Positions 1 through 8,972 of a stretch of 32,429 nucleotides of DNA are shown in pieces; positions within the stretch are counted from its first letter, which is position 1; each line of letters starts with the position of its first letter. The stretch spans positions 1 to 32,429 of the forward strand of contig JAIXLE010000170.1 in assembly GCA_026931725.1 (NCBI GenBank), written 5' to 3'. The notes beneath the pieces are model-generated. The model had not been told where the DNA came from, searched no databases, and saw only the letters and a program-made list of their open reading frames with translations. This stretch comes from Bacteroidales bacterium (GTDB lineage Bacteria > Planctomycetota > Planctomycetia > Gemmatales > Gemmataceae). A program made the translations under genes and the position numbers.

Positions 1-958
1 CCTCACAGCGGTCCATGATGAGGACACGCTGCACATATAGTTTCAGGCCGCCTTTCTGTTCCTCGTAATCGAAGCTGAACGGCTTGTGTGCTGGGAGGAA
101 CAGCAGTGCCCGGAACTCGGAGGAACCTTCAATGGTGAAGTGCAACGTCTTCGCGGGCGATTCGTGATCGTGACTGATGGTGCGGTAAAACTCGGTGTAT
201 TCGTCTTCCGTCACCTCGCGGGGCGTGCGGAGCCAGATCGCCTTGCGACTGTTGAGGGTGTCTTCCTTCGTCTCGGTGGTGGTGACTTTTTCACCGCCTT
301 CCTGCTCGACTTCCTTTTCCTCGGTTGTGATGAGGACGACGGGGTGTTCGAGGAAGTCGGAAAACTTCTTCACCACGGAGCGGAGTTTCCACGCATCGAG
401 GAACTCCTGGGCATCGTCTTTGAGATGGAGGATGACATCCGTGCCGCGAGTCGCCTTCTCGGCATCTTCCACGGTGTACTGACCCTGGCCATCGGACACC
501 CAGCGCACGCCACGTTGGGAGCCCCCGGCGGGGCGGGTATGAACGGTGATGGTGTCCGCGACCATGAACGCGGAGTAGAAGCCGACTCCGAATTGACCAA
601 TCAGGCCGGGGAGGTCGGATTTCTGCTGGTCCTTCAATGCTTGTAAAAATGCCTTGGTCCCGGACTTGGCCACGGTGCCGAGGTGATCGACGACTTCCTC
701 CCGCGACATGCCGATGCCGTTGTCCGAGATGGTGAGTGTCTTCGCCTCCGTGTTCGGAGTGATGACGATCTTCCAATCTTTGTTGTCTTCCAGCTGATCT
801 TCGTGCGACAGGGAATCGAATTTGATTTTGTTGATCGCATCCGAGGCATTGCTGATGAGTTCGCGGAGGAAAATCTCACGATCCGAGTAGAGGGAATGCG
901 TAATCAGGTGCAGCAGTTGTTTCAGTTCAGCCTTGAATTCCAGCGTTTCGGTAGACAT
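1..958 (-). CDS. htpG: Molecular chaperone HtpG (Hsp90), N-terminal part, runs off the window
   Basis: ATP-dependent cytosolic chaperone of the Hsp90 family. The 319 codons present cover the GHKL (Bergerat) ATPase domain and the start of the middle domain. The ATP-site motifs are in order: ELISNASDA at residues 33-41 (the Asn that binds magnesium), ISDNGIGMS at 77-85 and GQFGVGFYSAF at 121-131. An acidic Glu/Thr/Lys-rich linker between the ATPase and middle domains follows near residues 210-225. The start is the ATG at 958, preceded by GGGAGG at a usable distance. The gene reads off the left edge, so the client-binding and dimerisation domains are not visible. It lies downstream of the SCO1 gene on the same strand but is separated from it by a perfect hairpin at 1002-1021, so it probably has its own promoter. 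I looked for a CIRCE inverted repeat and saw none. Family identification is certain. Confidence 0.97.
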   Translation of the reverse strand, partial: MSTETLEFKAELKQLLHLITHSLYSDREIFLRELISNASDAINKIKFDSLSHEDQLEDNKDWKIVITPNTEAKTLTISDNGIGMSREEVVDHLGTVAKSGTKAFLQALKDQQKSDLPGLIGQFGVGFYSAFMVADTITVHTRPAGGSQRGVRWVSDGQGQYTVEDAEKATRGTDVILHLKDDAQEFLDAWKLRSVVKKFSDFLEHPVVLITTEEKEVEQEGGEKVTTTETKEDTLNSRKAIWLRTPREVTEDEYTEFYRTISHDHESPAKTLHFTIEGSSEFRALLFLPAHKPFSFDYEEQKGGLKLYVQRVLIMDRCE

Positions 959-1001
959 GCCTCACAGCCTCCCAGTCCAGTTCTCGACATGAGACAACAA
1001 C

Positions 1002-1021
1002 GGCGAGTGTCTCCACTCGCC
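1002..1021 (-). terminator. Perfect 8-bp hairpin with GNRA tetraloop after the heme A/SCO1 operon
   Basis: On the minus strand this reads GGCGAGTG, loop GAGA, CACTCGCC: eight perfect pairs closed by a GNRA tetraloop. It is followed by a mildly T-rich stretch (GTTGTTGTCTC). It lies 27 bases beyond the SCO1 stop codon and 43 bases before the htpG start. It most likely ends transcription of the upstream run, though the T-tract is weak and it might instead stabilise the 3' end. Confidence 0.7.
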
Positions 1022-1047
1022 CACGAATACAGTCGAAGTGCAATCTA

Positions 1048-1758
1048 TTATTCTTGCAAGAGCGCGTCGACGGCAGCCACGAGGCGATCGTAGCTCGCGC
1101 GGAAATTCGCCCCGTCCGCGTCGTGTTCCCCGGTGAAACCGTCATAGTAACCGCGAATGTGGCCATTCTTGTCGACGAGGGCGAGTCGGGTACTGTGATC
1201 GAATTCCTGGCCGGCGGGCGGGGTCGGATTGGCGGAGCGAGCCGCGTGAATCCCGAAACCATCGTGCAATAGTTTGTGAATCTGTTCTTCTTCCCCGGTG
1301 AGGAACAGCCAGTGGGTTGGGTCGGCCCGAAAATTCTCAGCGTACTTCTTCAGGGCAGCGGGGTCATCGCGATCCGGGTCCACGGTGAACGTGACCAGAC
1401 GTAAGTTCGGACGTTCCGCCAATTTGAGGTCCGCTTGCAGGCGAGCCATCGTCCCGGTGACACTGGGGCAAGGGCCGGTGCAATGGGTGAACACGAAGGA
1501 GGCTACCCACACTTTCCCCAACAGATCATCCCGGCTAAGCATTTGGCCCGAGCGTTCCATCAAGCGGAACTCCGGCACTGCCGGGGTCGTCGTGGCGGAA
1601 GAATCCGGGTTCGTGGTGGATGGGGGTTGTGATGAACGTGGAATCGGGGCCAGGATCGCGGCGGCCAGGGAGAGCAGCCCGAGCGCGAACACAATGGGAA
1701 GGAGAAATATCGGCAACCGGCGGGTGCGTGGTGCCGATGACGAAGCAACTTCGGACAT
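1048..1758 (-). CDS. SCO1/SenC/PrrC family copper chaperone
   Basis: A thioredoxin-fold, membrane-anchored protein that delivers copper to the CuA centre of cytochrome c oxidase, or reduces it. Residues 14-37 form one hydrophobic membrane anchor, followed by a Pro/Thr/Ser-rich linker to about residue 60 and then the SCO domain. The copper ligands are visible: C93 and C97 in HCTGPCPSV, and H188 in EFDHSTRLALVD. The VDPDRDDPAAL segment (127-137) is also typical. At 236 residues it is a normal size. It sits 12 bases downstream of the heme O synthase gene and is the last gene before the hairpin at 1002-1021, so it should be co-transcribed with ctaA and ctaB. The context supports a role in assembling a heme-copper oxidase. 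A general thiol-redox role is the alternative for some family members. Confidence 0.93.
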   Translation of the reverse strand: MSEVASSSAPRTRRLPIFLLPIVFALGLLSLAAAILAPIPRSSQPPSTTNPDSSATTTPAVPEFRLMERSGQMLSRDDLLGKVWVASFVFTHCTGPCPSVTGTMARLQADLKLAERPNLRLVTFTVDPDRDDPAALKKYAENFRADPTHWLFLTGEEEQIHKLLHDGFGIHAARSANPTPPAGQEFDHSTRLALVDKNGHIRGYYDGFTGEHDADGANFRASYDRLVAAVDALLQE

Positions 1759-1770
1759 AGTGGACTCAGG

Positions 1771-2700
1771 TTACAGGTACAACGGCAACAGGCCATCCAG
1801 TACGAGCAGGGCCATCACGCCACACAGATACACCAACGAACCCCGTAGCACACCGCGTGCCGTGATGGCATCCGGCGTGCGAGCGAATCGGATCGCGCGG
1901 GCCAGGAACCAGACCGACACCGGCATCGCCCCGAGGAGGTACAGCCACCCGCCCACCTGTGTGAAGTACGGCGTCGCCGTGACCACGATCAGCAGCAGGC
2001 AGGTTCCCACGGTGGCTCGGCCCGTCAAGCGGCCATCGGCATGATCGACGATTGGCAGCATCACCATGCCGCCGCGGGCGTAATCGTCCCGGTGCAGCCA
2101 GGCAATCGAGTAGAAATGCGGTAACTGCCAGACGAACAGAATCGCAAACAGCGAGAGTGCCCCGGCGGTCACGTCGCCAGTCGCGGCGGTCCAACCGATC
2201 ACGGGCGGCAGCGCGCCGGGAATCGCGCCGATGACGGTGTTCCAGGTCGTGACCCGCTTCAACGGTGTGTAGACACAAACATAGAGCGTGAAGGTGAAAA
2301 ACGCCGTGATCGCCGCCGTGAGACTCGGCAAGGAATAGGCCAGATAGGCAACACCACCGAGGCTGAGCGACAACCCGAACGAAAGGGCTTCGGGGGCCGG
2401 GATGCGTCCGGCGGGGATTGGTCGCCGGGAAGTCCGCCACATCTTGGCATCGGCCCGGCGTTCGAGCCAATGGTTGAGCGCGCCACCCCCCGCCGCCACC
2501 AACCAGGAACCGATGAGCGTGTGCAGGAGCAGATCGACTCGTACCGTCGGCGCGGCTCCGAGCAGGTAGCCCGCACCCACGGTGATGAGGGCCATCATCG
2601 CAATGCGGGGTTTGGTCAGTTCGAGGTAATCCGCGAATCCCACGGTGGGCAACCCCACAGGAGGCCGGATCGGGGAAGTGGTTGGCTCAGCAGTAGCCAT
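1771..2700 (-). CDS. ctaB: Protoheme IX farnesyltransferase (heme O synthase)
   Basis: UbiA-superfamily integral membrane prenyltransferase that adds a farnesyl group to heme b to give heme O, the precursor of heme A. The signature region with the prenyl-diphosphate/Mg-binding acidic residues is N76-H-W-L-E-R-R-A-D84-A-K-M, followed by WRTSRRPIPAGR. A second conserved stretch is YTPLKRVTTWNTVIGAIPGA, and a third, GGMVMLPIVD, lies near the membrane interface. About eight to nine hydrophobic helices fill the rest. I choose the ATG at 2700 (309 residues) because GAGAG lies just upstream; an in-frame GTG at 2733 would add 11 residues. It lies between heme A synthase (78-base gap) and SCO1 (12-base gap) on the same strand. 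The symbols cyoE and ctaB are both used for this family. Confidence 0.95.
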   Translation of the reverse strand: MATAEPTTSPIRPPVGLPTVGFADYLELTKPRIAMMALITVGAGYLLGAAPTVRVDLLLHTLIGSWLVAAGGGALNHWLERRADAKMWRTSRRPIPAGRIPAPEALSFGLSLSLGGVAYLAYSLPSLTAAITAFFTFTLYVCVYTPLKRVTTWNTVIGAIPGALPPVIGWTAATGDVTAGALSLFAILFVWQLPHFYSIAWLHRDDYARGGMVMLPIVDHADGRLTGRATVGTCLLLIVVTATPYFTQVGGWLYLLGAMPVSVWFLARAIRFARTPDAITARGVLRGSLVYLCGVMALLVLDGLLPLYL

Positions 2701-2778
2701 CAGCGACACTCTCAGTTCGGAACCCGGTTCCACGGCACGGGTAAAATTGTTCTATGAGATCGGTTTCCAAAATCACGC

Positions 2779-4008
2779 TCACCCGATCGGTTCCGGGGGA
2801 GAAACTTCAGAAACTTTTTCCGCTGAGGGTGCCGCAATGGTGGACGTGGACAGCGGTTTCCGCCAGATCCGCAATGCCAAGGCCACCGAAGCCGCCAGGA
2901 GCGCGGCCCCGATCACCGTGTGCAGCGTCCGAATCCCGGCGGAAGACGGTTTGATGGGCCGTAACTCGGGCGGCAGCGCGGCGAACTCCCCGGCAGCCGC
3001 GAATTTCCCCATCCAGGCTTCGACACCCAATAGCACCTGCACGGCCAAAATCCCGAGCAGATGGTAAGCCGTGAAACCGAGTTGCTTCCGCCCGGCTGGG
3101 GTCGAGAGCGCCCGCGCGGCCAGCCAGACTGCGATACCCGTCACGATGAACGCGGTCAGAATGTGCAGCCGTTGCGCCACCGGCGAGCCCATGTGGCGGA
3201 CCCACACCGCCCAGATGAGCTGCACGAACACCGTGATGGGCAGCAACACCGACAAACCCAGTAACCGGGAGCGTTCTGCTTCCGGCAAGGCATCTCCCGC
3301 TCGACGCGGCGCAGATAGCACGGCTACGGAAACCAGGAGCGTGAAGACGATCTGTCCGAACGCCCCATGCACAGCCGCGAGTTCTGGCCCGAATAGAGTA
3401 TTCAGATACACGCGGAAGCCGCCGAGCAAGCCTTGAATCATGACCGCAATCAGCGTGACCACGGCGACGGCACGGGTCCAACGGCCGAACCGCCCGTTGC
3501 CGATCCCGATTCCCGCGGCCAACAGGCACAGCCCCACTCCCACCAGCGTGGCGATTCCCGCACCTTGCGGCACGGGGATCGACTCCACCGTCGCTCCCGC
3601 CTTCCGGGCTTGTTCCACGGCCATCATGCCGCGATGGAACTCACCGTAAGCGGCCAACAGGAACACCAATGAGACGAGGCCGTACCATCGCAAGAGTCGG
3701 CAGTGCGTACTCCACCACGCACCGAGGGCCAGGATGCTGACCATGAGGCCGACGATCCACCCCGCAGCACGGTGCGTGTGTTCGACCAGGAAGCCGAATT
3801 CCAGCGTTTGCCAGTCTTGGCCCAGCAGATACCACGGTTCGGTCGGCCAGACCGGATCGGCCATTCCGACACGGAACGAGGTCACGAAACCACCGAGGAT
3901 GAACAGCAGCACAATCGCCACGATCGCGGTGAGAATCGCCCAAACCCGCACCCAACGGGGCACGGGGCGAACACATTCCGAGGGATCGGTCACGGGTGAT
4001 TCCGTCAT
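2779..4008 (-). CDS. ctaA: Heme A synthase (COX15/CtaA)
   Basis: Integral membrane mono-oxygenase that oxidises the C8 methyl of heme O to a formyl group, giving heme A. The heme-ligand histidines sit in the expected places: FLVEHTHRAAGW, AYGEFHRGMMAVEQ, LAAVHGAFGQIVF, VAQRLHILTAF and RTLHTVIGAAL. About eight transmembrane helices can be traced. It is about 409 residues from the ATG at 4008, longer than many bacterial homologues (about 300-350). The extra length is partly a hydrophilic loop with VEQARKAGATVESIPVPQ after the second pair of helices, the layout seen in two-domain COX15-like enzymes. An in-frame GTG at 4029 would add seven residues; GAGGAG lies between the two. With ctaB and SCO1 it forms a cytochrome-oxidase cofactor cluster without oxidase subunits. 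Confidence 0.93.
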   Translation of the reverse strand: MTESPVTDPSECVRPVPRWVRVWAILTAIVAIVLLFILGGFVTSFRVGMADPVWPTEPWYLLGQDWQTLEFGFLVEHTHRAAGWIVGLMVSILALGAWWSTHCRLLRWYGLVSLVFLLAAYGEFHRGMMAVEQARKAGATVESIPVPQGAGIATLVGVGLCLLAAGIGIGNGRFGRWTRAVAVVTLIAVMIQGLLGGFRVYLNTLFGPELAAVHGAFGQIVFTLLVSVAVLSAPRRAGDALPEAERSRLLGLSVLLPITVFVQLIWAVWVRHMGSPVAQRLHILTAFIVTGIAVWLAARALSTPAGRKQLGFTAYHLLGILAVQVLLGVEAWMGKFAAAGEFAALPPELRPIKPSSAGIRTLHTVIGAALLAASVALALRIWRKPLSTSTIAAPSAEKVSEVSPPEPIG

Positions 4009-4083
4009 AGTGGGTCTAATTCTCCTCACACCTTGGGCCTGCGCGGGTCATTCTATTCCCGCTGGTCCCGATCGTGCTGCGTG

Positions 4084-5265
4084 TTATTCGCCGCGTTCCT
4101 GCCGGATGCGGTCGTATTCGGTCTGCAAGCGTACTGTTAATTCGGGCAATCGGTCCATCAACCGCTTGAGTGGGCGTGGCTCCCGGCGGGTCAGGGCGTA
4201 TGCCGTCAACATCGGCAGGGCCACGGTGGAATCGACATAGCAGGTGACGGTGCCGGGCAGTTTTTCCGGGTCGACCTTCCCCCAAGTCATCGCTTCCGAG
4301 GGAGTCGCGCCGCTGAGGCCGCCGGTGTCCGGCCGGGCATCGGTGAACTGCAAGAAGTAATCGTGCCCGGCTTCCGAAAGTCCTAGCACTTCTTGAATCT
4401 GCGGTTCGGTCTGGAGCAAGAAGTTCTTCGGCGAGCCGCCACCGAGAATGAAGACACCGCTAGCACCGGGTGCCGTCTGCCCCGGTTTCTCGGCTTTTGC
4501 GTCCCAGACAATCGCGGCGGACTGGTTCACGTCCCGCATCGGGTCGATGTTGATGGCGTAGCCTTCCAGCTGCAACGCGGCCACGTTCATACCGATGCTG
4601 CTATCGCCGGGCGAGCTCGTGAAGATCGGCACCCCACAGCGATGCGCTGCCGCGAGGAGCGATTTCCCTTTAATGCCCGTTTGTTCTTCCCGCTCGACGA
4701 GATATTTCCCGATGAGGTGGTGGAACTCCGCGGTGCTGAACGTCTTTTGGAAGGCATCGCCCCGGAGCAGGGTGCGGAAGAATTTATCCGTGCCGAGCAG
4801 ATTCTCGTAGTCGAAGACGATGTCGTAGATGCGGATGACCTGATTTTCGCGCAGTTCCAAGTCTGGCAAGCTCGGCCCGGCGGCGTACAGGTCCATACCG
4901 AGGGCGTAATGCGTATCGTGGTAGAGGTTCGCCCCGGTGCTGATGATCCAGTCGATGAAGCCCGCTTCCAGGAGTGGCACCAGACACGACATGCCGAGCC
5001 CGGCGGGTGTCAGTGCCCCGGAGAGTGCCAAGCCAACGGTGGTACTCTCGTCGAGCATCCGCTGGGCGAACAATTGGCAGCCTTCCCGCATCCGGCCCGC
5101 GTTGTACGACAGGAACGCGGAATCCAACAAGTCCGCTGCCGAGATCCCCGGAGCCACCGCCGGTGGGTCGATCCGCTGGCGACTAATGCGTCGCAAAAAG
5201 GATTTGTTCTCATCGCTACCGGCGTGGCGGTCGTAGGTCGGCTTGTGGGGATGCATAGCGTCCAT
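4084..5265 (-). CDS. Deoxyhypusine synthase-like protein (possible homospermidine synthase)
   Basis: NAD-dependent enzyme family that transfers the aminobutyl group of spermidine. Archaea and eukaryotes use it to modify eIF5A. Bacteria lack eIF5A, and several bacterial members make homospermidine or act on free polyamines. The full fold is present in 393 residues: [13 protein letters not shown] (108-120), the substrate region [13 protein letters not shown] (215-227), and GGGSPKNF (275-282), where K280 aligns with the lysine that carries the aminobutyl intermediate. [11 protein letters not shown] near the C-terminus matches the conserved DEAVSWGK block. The start is the ATG at 5265 with GGAG close upstream; a TTG at 5268 and an ATG at 5256 are alternatives. 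It sits between mobA (32-base gap) and heme A synthase (75-base gap) on the same strand. Family assignment is firm; the true substrate cannot be read from sequence. Confidence 0.88.
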   Translation of the reverse strand: MDAMHPHKPTYDRHAGSDENKSFLRRISRQRIDPPAVAPGISAADLLDSAFLSYNAGRMREGCQLFAQRMLDESTTVGLALSGALTPAGLGMSCLVPLLEAGFIDWIISTGANLYHDTHYALGMDLYAAGPSLPDLELRENQVIRIYDIVFDYENLLGTDKFFRTLLRGDAFQKTFSTAEFHHLIGKYLVEREEQTGIKGKSLLAAAHRCGVPIFTSSPGDSSIGMNVAALQLEGYAINIDPMRDVNQSAAIVWDAKAEKPGQTAPGASGVFILGGGSPKNFLLQTEPQIQEVLGLSEAGHDYFLQFTDARPDTGGLSGATPSEAMTWGKVDPEKLPGTVTCYVDSTVALPMLTAYALTRREPRPLKRLMDRLPELTVRLQTEYDRIRQERGE

Positions 5266-5297
5266 CAATCTCCAGAAAACCCGGTTCAGAAGACAGT

Positions 5298-5882
5298 TTA
5301 TGAGCCAGCATCCAGAAGTCTCCCCAAAGCGGCATACTCGGCTGGGGTGTTGACGTTGCGGAGCGGCTGGGGATCGACCGGGAGAACCCGCGTGGCGGCG
5401 TGTTCCAGCAGATCCATCATCCGCAATTGGCCTGATTGCAGGCGTTCCCGCAGGCTCGGCAACAGAGACAGAGCGTACACCGCCGCGAGAGGATGACAGC
5501 GGCCATCGGCTTCCGGCACGGTGATGGCCACCGTTGGGGAATGCGATGTGACCGTGTCCCGCACGCAGTCACTTGTCAAAAAAGGCATATCGCAGGCCGT
5601 CAGGAAGACCGCATCCACTGTCCCTGTAAGTGCCGCCAGCCCGCTGACCAACCCGCCGAGTGGCCCTTGGTCGGCGATCTCGTCGCGGAGAATGAGGATG
5701 TCTGGGGGAAGCGGTGGCAATCTCTGATCGACCGCGGCCACCACGGCGACAGGGGACACGACCGCCGCGACCACCCGCACCGTGCGGGCCAGCAGCGTTT
5801 CCGTCCCGATCGGCAGCCAGGCTTTCGGCGTGCCCATCCGGGTGGAACGCCCGCCACAGAGGATGATCCCGCCGACACGCAT
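5298..5882 (-). CDS. mobA: Molybdenum cofactor guanylyltransferase (MobA-like)
   Basis: Nucleotidyltransferase that attaches GMP to molybdopterin to form the bis-MGD type cofactor in the cytosol. The nucleotide-binding signature [16 protein letters not shown] lies at residues 8-23, and the metal-binding Asp is in [10 protein letters not shown] near residue 100. [12 protein letters not shown] and the C-terminal [12 protein letters not shown] are also typical. From the ATG at 5882 (preceded by GAGGCGG) the protein is 194 residues, the normal family length. The open frame extends upstream to 6020, but that part has no homologous look. It is the first gene of a minus-strand run that continues into the deoxyhypusine-synthase-like gene. 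MobA and CTP-using relatives (MocA) are hard to tell apart by eye. Confidence 0.88.
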   Translation of the reverse strand: MRVGGIILCGGRSTRMGTPKAWLPIGTETLLARTVRVVAAVVSPVAVVAAVDQRLPPLPPDILILRDEIADQGPLGGLVSGLAALTGTVDAVFLTACDMPFLTSDCVRDTVTSHSPTVAITVPEADGRCHPLAAVYALSLLPSLRERLQSGQLRMMDLLEHAATRVLPVDPQPLRNVNTPAEYAALGRLLDAGS

Positions 5883-6190
5883 GGTGACACCGCCTCGGTG
5901 CGGATGGGGGGCTTCCCTCACAGATTTCCTGAACACGCCACCCGCACAAAACGTGTTCCCGGTGATGAATACACGATAGACATCGACAACACGATGAGAA
6001 AGACGCAGCGGCGAAAACACGGCCCCTACCAGAACGAGCTTGGACGGGATAAACTAACTCACGGTATGGACTTCTGCAGGTTCGGTACGGGCAGGAATCA
6101 CGATCATGACCATGCCCCAAATCCACCCGGTTGCCCCTACCCGTTCGACCGCATACTCACCTCCCATTTGACCGTAGAGCGAGTCTGACC
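5883..6190. other. Divergent intergenic region between mobA and the sugar kinase
   Basis: About 308 bases with no convincing gene. It must hold the promoters for both divergent transcription units. I see a weak plus-strand candidate with TTGGAC near 6040 and an A/T-rich hexamer shortly after, but the spacing is poor. No hairpin, riboswitch-like structure or repeat stood out. Open frames crossing it are upstream extensions of the two flanking genes or their shadows. Confidence 0.5.
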
Positions 6191-7174
6191 ATGCCTGATA
6201 TTGTGGCCTTCGGCGAAGTGATGATTCGCCTCGCACCGCCGCATTTTCAACGACTCGAACAGACCCGCTCTCTCGATCTCGAAATCGGTGGAGCGGAGTT
6301 CAACACCGCCGCCGGGTGCGTGCGGCTGGGACGCACCGCCACCTGGGTGAGTCGATTGCCCGATAACCCGCTCGGCAAACTGATCGCCAACCGTGTCCGG
6401 GAAATTGGCGTGTCCGATACGTTCGTGCAGTACACGCCGCACGACCGTTGCGGTTTGTACTTCCTCGAATTTGGCGCGTCCCCGCGTGCCAGCGGGATTG
6501 TCTACGATCGCAAGGAATCGGCCATCGCTCAGGTGCAACCGGGGATGTTCGACTGGCCGACGATTTTTCGCGGGGCACGTTGGTTCCACGTCACCGGCAT
6601 CACCGCGGCCCTCAGTGCGGGAGCCGCGGCTGCCACCGCCGAGGCTTTAACCGCCGCGAAACAAGCCGGGCTTGGCACGAGCATCGACTTGAACTACCGC
6701 AGCAAACTGTGGACACCCCAGGAAGCGGGCCGCGTCATGTCCGGCTTGGTGAACGGCATCGACTTACTCATTGCCAGTGAGGGCGATTGCCGGGATCTGT
6801 TCAGCATCGACGGGACCGATTTCGCGGACATGGCCCAGCAACTTATCGAGCGGTTCGGTGTCCGCTGCGTCGCGGGGACACGCCGGGAGACACCGCTGGT
6901 CTGGCGGAACAAATTCGCGGCCGTCGGGTACACAGCGGGTCAGTTGTACGAATCCGCCTGGTATGATGTGGAAATCGTCGATCGTCTCGGAGCCGGTGAT
7001 GCCCTGGCGGCGGGGTTGATTCATGGCCTGCTCGATGGCGATCTGGAAAAAGGAATTCATTACGGCGCGGCAATCGGAGCCATCCAGCACAGCATCCTGG
7101 GCGATCTGCCCTGGATCACCCGTGAGGAAGTGGAAGCCGTCCTCGCCGGTAGCGGGCTCCGCATTCGTCGTTGA
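6191..7174 (+). CDS. kdgK: PfkB-family sugar kinase, probable 2-dehydro-3-deoxygluconokinase
   Basis: Ribokinase-superfamily kinase that phosphorylates a sugar or sugar acid with ATP. The best fit is 2-keto-3-deoxygluconate, as in Entner-Doudoroff or pectin/uronate breakdown. The N-terminal start VAFGEVMIRLAPP, then EIGGAEFNTAAGCVRLG (31-47), is characteristic of KDG kinases. The catalytic base is D270 in the anion-hole motif DRLGAGDALAAGL (264-276). The length of 327 residues is normal. The start is the ATG at 6191, since the in-frame ATG at 6131 adds 20 residues without family resemblance. The stop is 23 bases before the next gene, which is in the same direction. A tagatose or fructose specificity cannot be excluded. 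Confidence 0.87.
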   Translation: MPDIVAFGEVMIRLAPPHFQRLEQTRSLDLEIGGAEFNTAAGCVRLGRTATWVSRLPDNPLGKLIANRVREIGVSDTFVQYTPHDRCGLYFLEFGASPRASGIVYDRKESAIAQVQPGMFDWPTIFRGARWFHVTGITAALSAGAAAATAEALTAAKQAGLGTSIDLNYRSKLWTPQEAGRVMSGLVNGIDLLIASEGDCRDLFSIDGTDFADMAQQLIERFGVRCVAGTRRETPLVWRNKFAAVGYTAGQLYESAWYDVEIVDRLGAGDALAAGLIHGLLDGDLEKGIHYGAAIGAIQHSILGDLPWITREEVEAVLAGSGLRIRR

Positions 7175-7197
7175 GAAGTTTGAGGAGTGACGCGGAG

Positions 7198-7929
7198 ATG
7201 TCTTCACCGGAATTCTGGCTCACGCGGGAGGAAGCGCGGTCCTTCGACCAACGCGCGATTGCCGGTTACGGTATCCCCGGCATCGTGCTGATGGAGAACG
7301 CGGGCCGTGGCTGTGCGGAACTCCTCATGCGGTGGAACCCCACACGACAACCGACCGTGATCCTCTGCGGCCCCGGCAACAACGGCGGTGATGGTTTCGT
7401 CATCGCCCGGCACCTCGACTTCCACGGCTGGCCGGTCGATGTCCAGATTCTGGCCCAACATCAGCATACCCGCAGCGACGCGGACACCAATTTCGACATC
7501 CTCCACGCGGCCGGGATCCACTATACCCAGTACAACCCAGAGCATGTGGCGGATCAACAGTTGGCGTTCCTGACTCAACGTATTCATCGAGCCGAATGGG
7601 TCGTCGATGCTCTGTTCGGAACCGGGCTCACACGACCGATGAGACATCCCTATGATGCGGTCGTGAACGCGGTCCACGCGGCGAATCGGCCGGTCCTGGC
7701 CCTCGACATCCCATCGGGGCTGGACTGCGACACGGGCGAACCACTCGGACCCACCATCCGCGCGACCCACACCGCGACCTTCGTGGCGCACAAGAAGGGG
7801 TTTTGTCACCCAGCCTCTTCCGAGTGGACCGGCACGGTTCACATAGTGGACATCGGGGTGCCCCGCCGGCTCGTGGACGAATACCGGACCCTCCGAGGAT
7901 TGCCCGCATGGATGCCTTGCCGTTCCTGA
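7198..7929 (+). CDS. nnrE: NAD(P)H-hydrate epimerase (YjeF N-terminal domain)
   Basis: Repair enzyme that interconverts the R and S forms of hydrated NAD(P)H so that the dehydratase can restore the coenzyme. The Rossmann-like YjeF_N domain is clear: [13 protein letters not shown] (31-43), [14 protein letters not shown] (58-71), [10 protein letters not shown] (135-144) and [16 protein letters not shown] (169-184). It is a stand-alone 243-residue epimerase. The ADP-dependent dehydratase domain that is often fused to it is absent and must be encoded elsewhere. The start at 7198 is chosen because GAGGAG lies 10 bases upstream. Its last 22 bases overlap the start of holA, which implies translational coupling. 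Confidence 0.93.
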   Translation: MSSPEFWLTREEARSFDQRAIAGYGIPGIVLMENAGRGCAELLMRWNPTRQPTVILCGPGNNGGDGFVIARHLDFHGWPVDVQILAQHQHTRSDADTNFDILHAAGIHYTQYNPEHVADQQLAFLTQRIHRAEWVVDALFGTGLTRPMRHPYDAVVNAVHAANRPVLALDIPSGLDCDTGEPLGPTIRATHTATFVAHKKGFCHPASSEWTGTVHIVDIGVPRRLVDEYRTLRGLPAWMPCRS

Positions 7930-8918
7930 GCCAGCCGCCTCCAGCCAAGCGCCCGCCGGTCTACGTCCTCAACGGCGATGAGGACTTTCTCAAGCGGCTC
8001 GCCCGTGAGACGATCATCGCGTCCATCGTCGGTGAGGCGGACCCTTCCTTTGCCGTGACCATGTACCCCGGTGAGAAGCTCGATTTCTCCACGGTACGCA
8101 ATGACCTCGATACCTTGCCGTTTCTCAGCCCGGCCCGCGTCGTGATTGTGGATCAGGCGGACCCATTCGTCACGGCTCACCGTGAAGCGTTGGAACGCTA
8201 CCTCCAGAAACCGAGTCCCATCGGGGTACTCGTTTTGGACGTGAAGACGTTCCCGGAGACAACCAAGCTCGCCAAAGCGCTCCCCGATGCCGCGAAGATC
8301 GTCTGCAAGGCACCCGCGAACAATCAGCTCGCCGAGTGGTGCCGAACGTGGTGCCAGAGCCGACACGGGAAAACCCTGCAACGCGATGCCGCGGAAATGC
8401 TGGTCGAACTGGTGGGATCGTCGATGGGTTTGCTCGATCAGGAGATGGGCAAACTCGCGGTGTCCGTGGGGGCGAAGGCCGCTATCAACACCGCCGCCGT
8501 GGACGCGCTGATTGGGCGGAGTCGGGAAGCCAATGTCTTCCACATCCTGAATGCCATCGGCGAGGGGAACGCCACGGAAGCGATGCGACTACTGCAAGAA
8601 CTCTTCGCGGATGGGGAGGATGCCTTTGCCATCCTCGGCCCGTTGACGGCCCAACTTCGCAAGCTCGCCACCGTGAATCGGTACGTCGCCACGGGCCACT
8701 CGCTCGGCTTGGCAATGGATCGTGCCGGGGTGGCGAAATGGCCGCAAGCCCGGCAGTCGATGGAGAAGCAGTTGCGTCATCTCGGCCGCCGCCGCCTCGA
8801 CAAACTGACCGACTGGTTGACGGATATTCACATGGGGATACGCGGAGACAACCCCCTTCCCCCCCGCACGCAGGTCGAACGACTCATCGCCCGACTCGCC
8901 CGGAAGAATGTGGGGTAG
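7908..8918 (+). CDS. holA: DNA polymerase III delta subunit
   Basis: Clamp-loader subunit that opens the beta sliding clamp during DNA replication. The 336-residue protein has the HolA layout: PVYVLNGDEDFLKRL near the N-terminus (the degenerate AAA+ domain), the segment around ARVVIVDQADPF, then a helical domain with EMLVELVGSSMGLLDQEMGKL and the C-terminal collar domain with ILGPLTAQLRKLATVNRY. The start is the ATG at 7908, with GAGG nine bases upstream inside the nnrE coding region. The longer open frame from 7803 overlaps nnrE too far. It is the third gene of the sugar kinase-nnrE-holA run. A hairpin at 8938-8972 lies just downstream. Confidence 0.9.
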   Translation: MDALPFLSQPPPAKRPPVYVLNGDEDFLKRLARETIIASIVGEADPSFAVTMYPGEKLDFSTVRNDLDTLPFLSPARVVIVDQADPFVTAHREALERYLQKPSPIGVLVLDVKTFPETTKLAKALPDAAKIVCKAPANNQLAEWCRTWCQSRHGKTLQRDAAEMLVELVGSSMGLLDQEMGKLAVSVGAKAAINTAAVDALIGRSREANVFHILNAIGEGNATEAMRLLQELFADGEDAFAILGPLTAQLRKLATVNRYVATGHSLGLAMDRAGVAKWPQARQSMEKQLRHLGRRRLDKLTDWLTDIHMGIRGDNPLPPRTQVERLIARLARKNVG

Positions 8919-8937
8919 GGGCCCACGAAATACTGCG

Positions 8938-8972
8938 CATCGTTGGGGCTATACTCACCCCGGCCAACGATG
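8938..8972 (+). terminator. Hairpin downstream of holA
   Basis: CATCGTTGG at 8938-8946 pairs perfectly with CCAACGATG at 8964-8972, with a 17-base loop. It begins 20 bases after the holA stop codon. There is no T-tract, so it may be a weak or factor-assisted terminator. It also marks the last chromosomal signal before the IS630-like sequence. Confidence 0.5.

Noticed and set aside
959-1047. Heat-shock control element (CIRCE) before htpG
   Set aside because: The only inverted repeat there has a four-base loop and a different sequence, so it fits a terminator and not the nine-base-spaced CIRCE.
4393-5496. 367-codon plus-strand open frame opposite the deoxyhypusine-synthase-like gene
   Set aside because: It is antisense to a gene with full family motifs, has no recognisable domain and reflects GC-rich third-position bias.
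5883-6020. N-terminal extension of mobA by 46 residues
   Set aside because: The family signature begins a few residues after the ATG at 5882, which has a GAGG site; the extension has no resemblance to MobA proteins.
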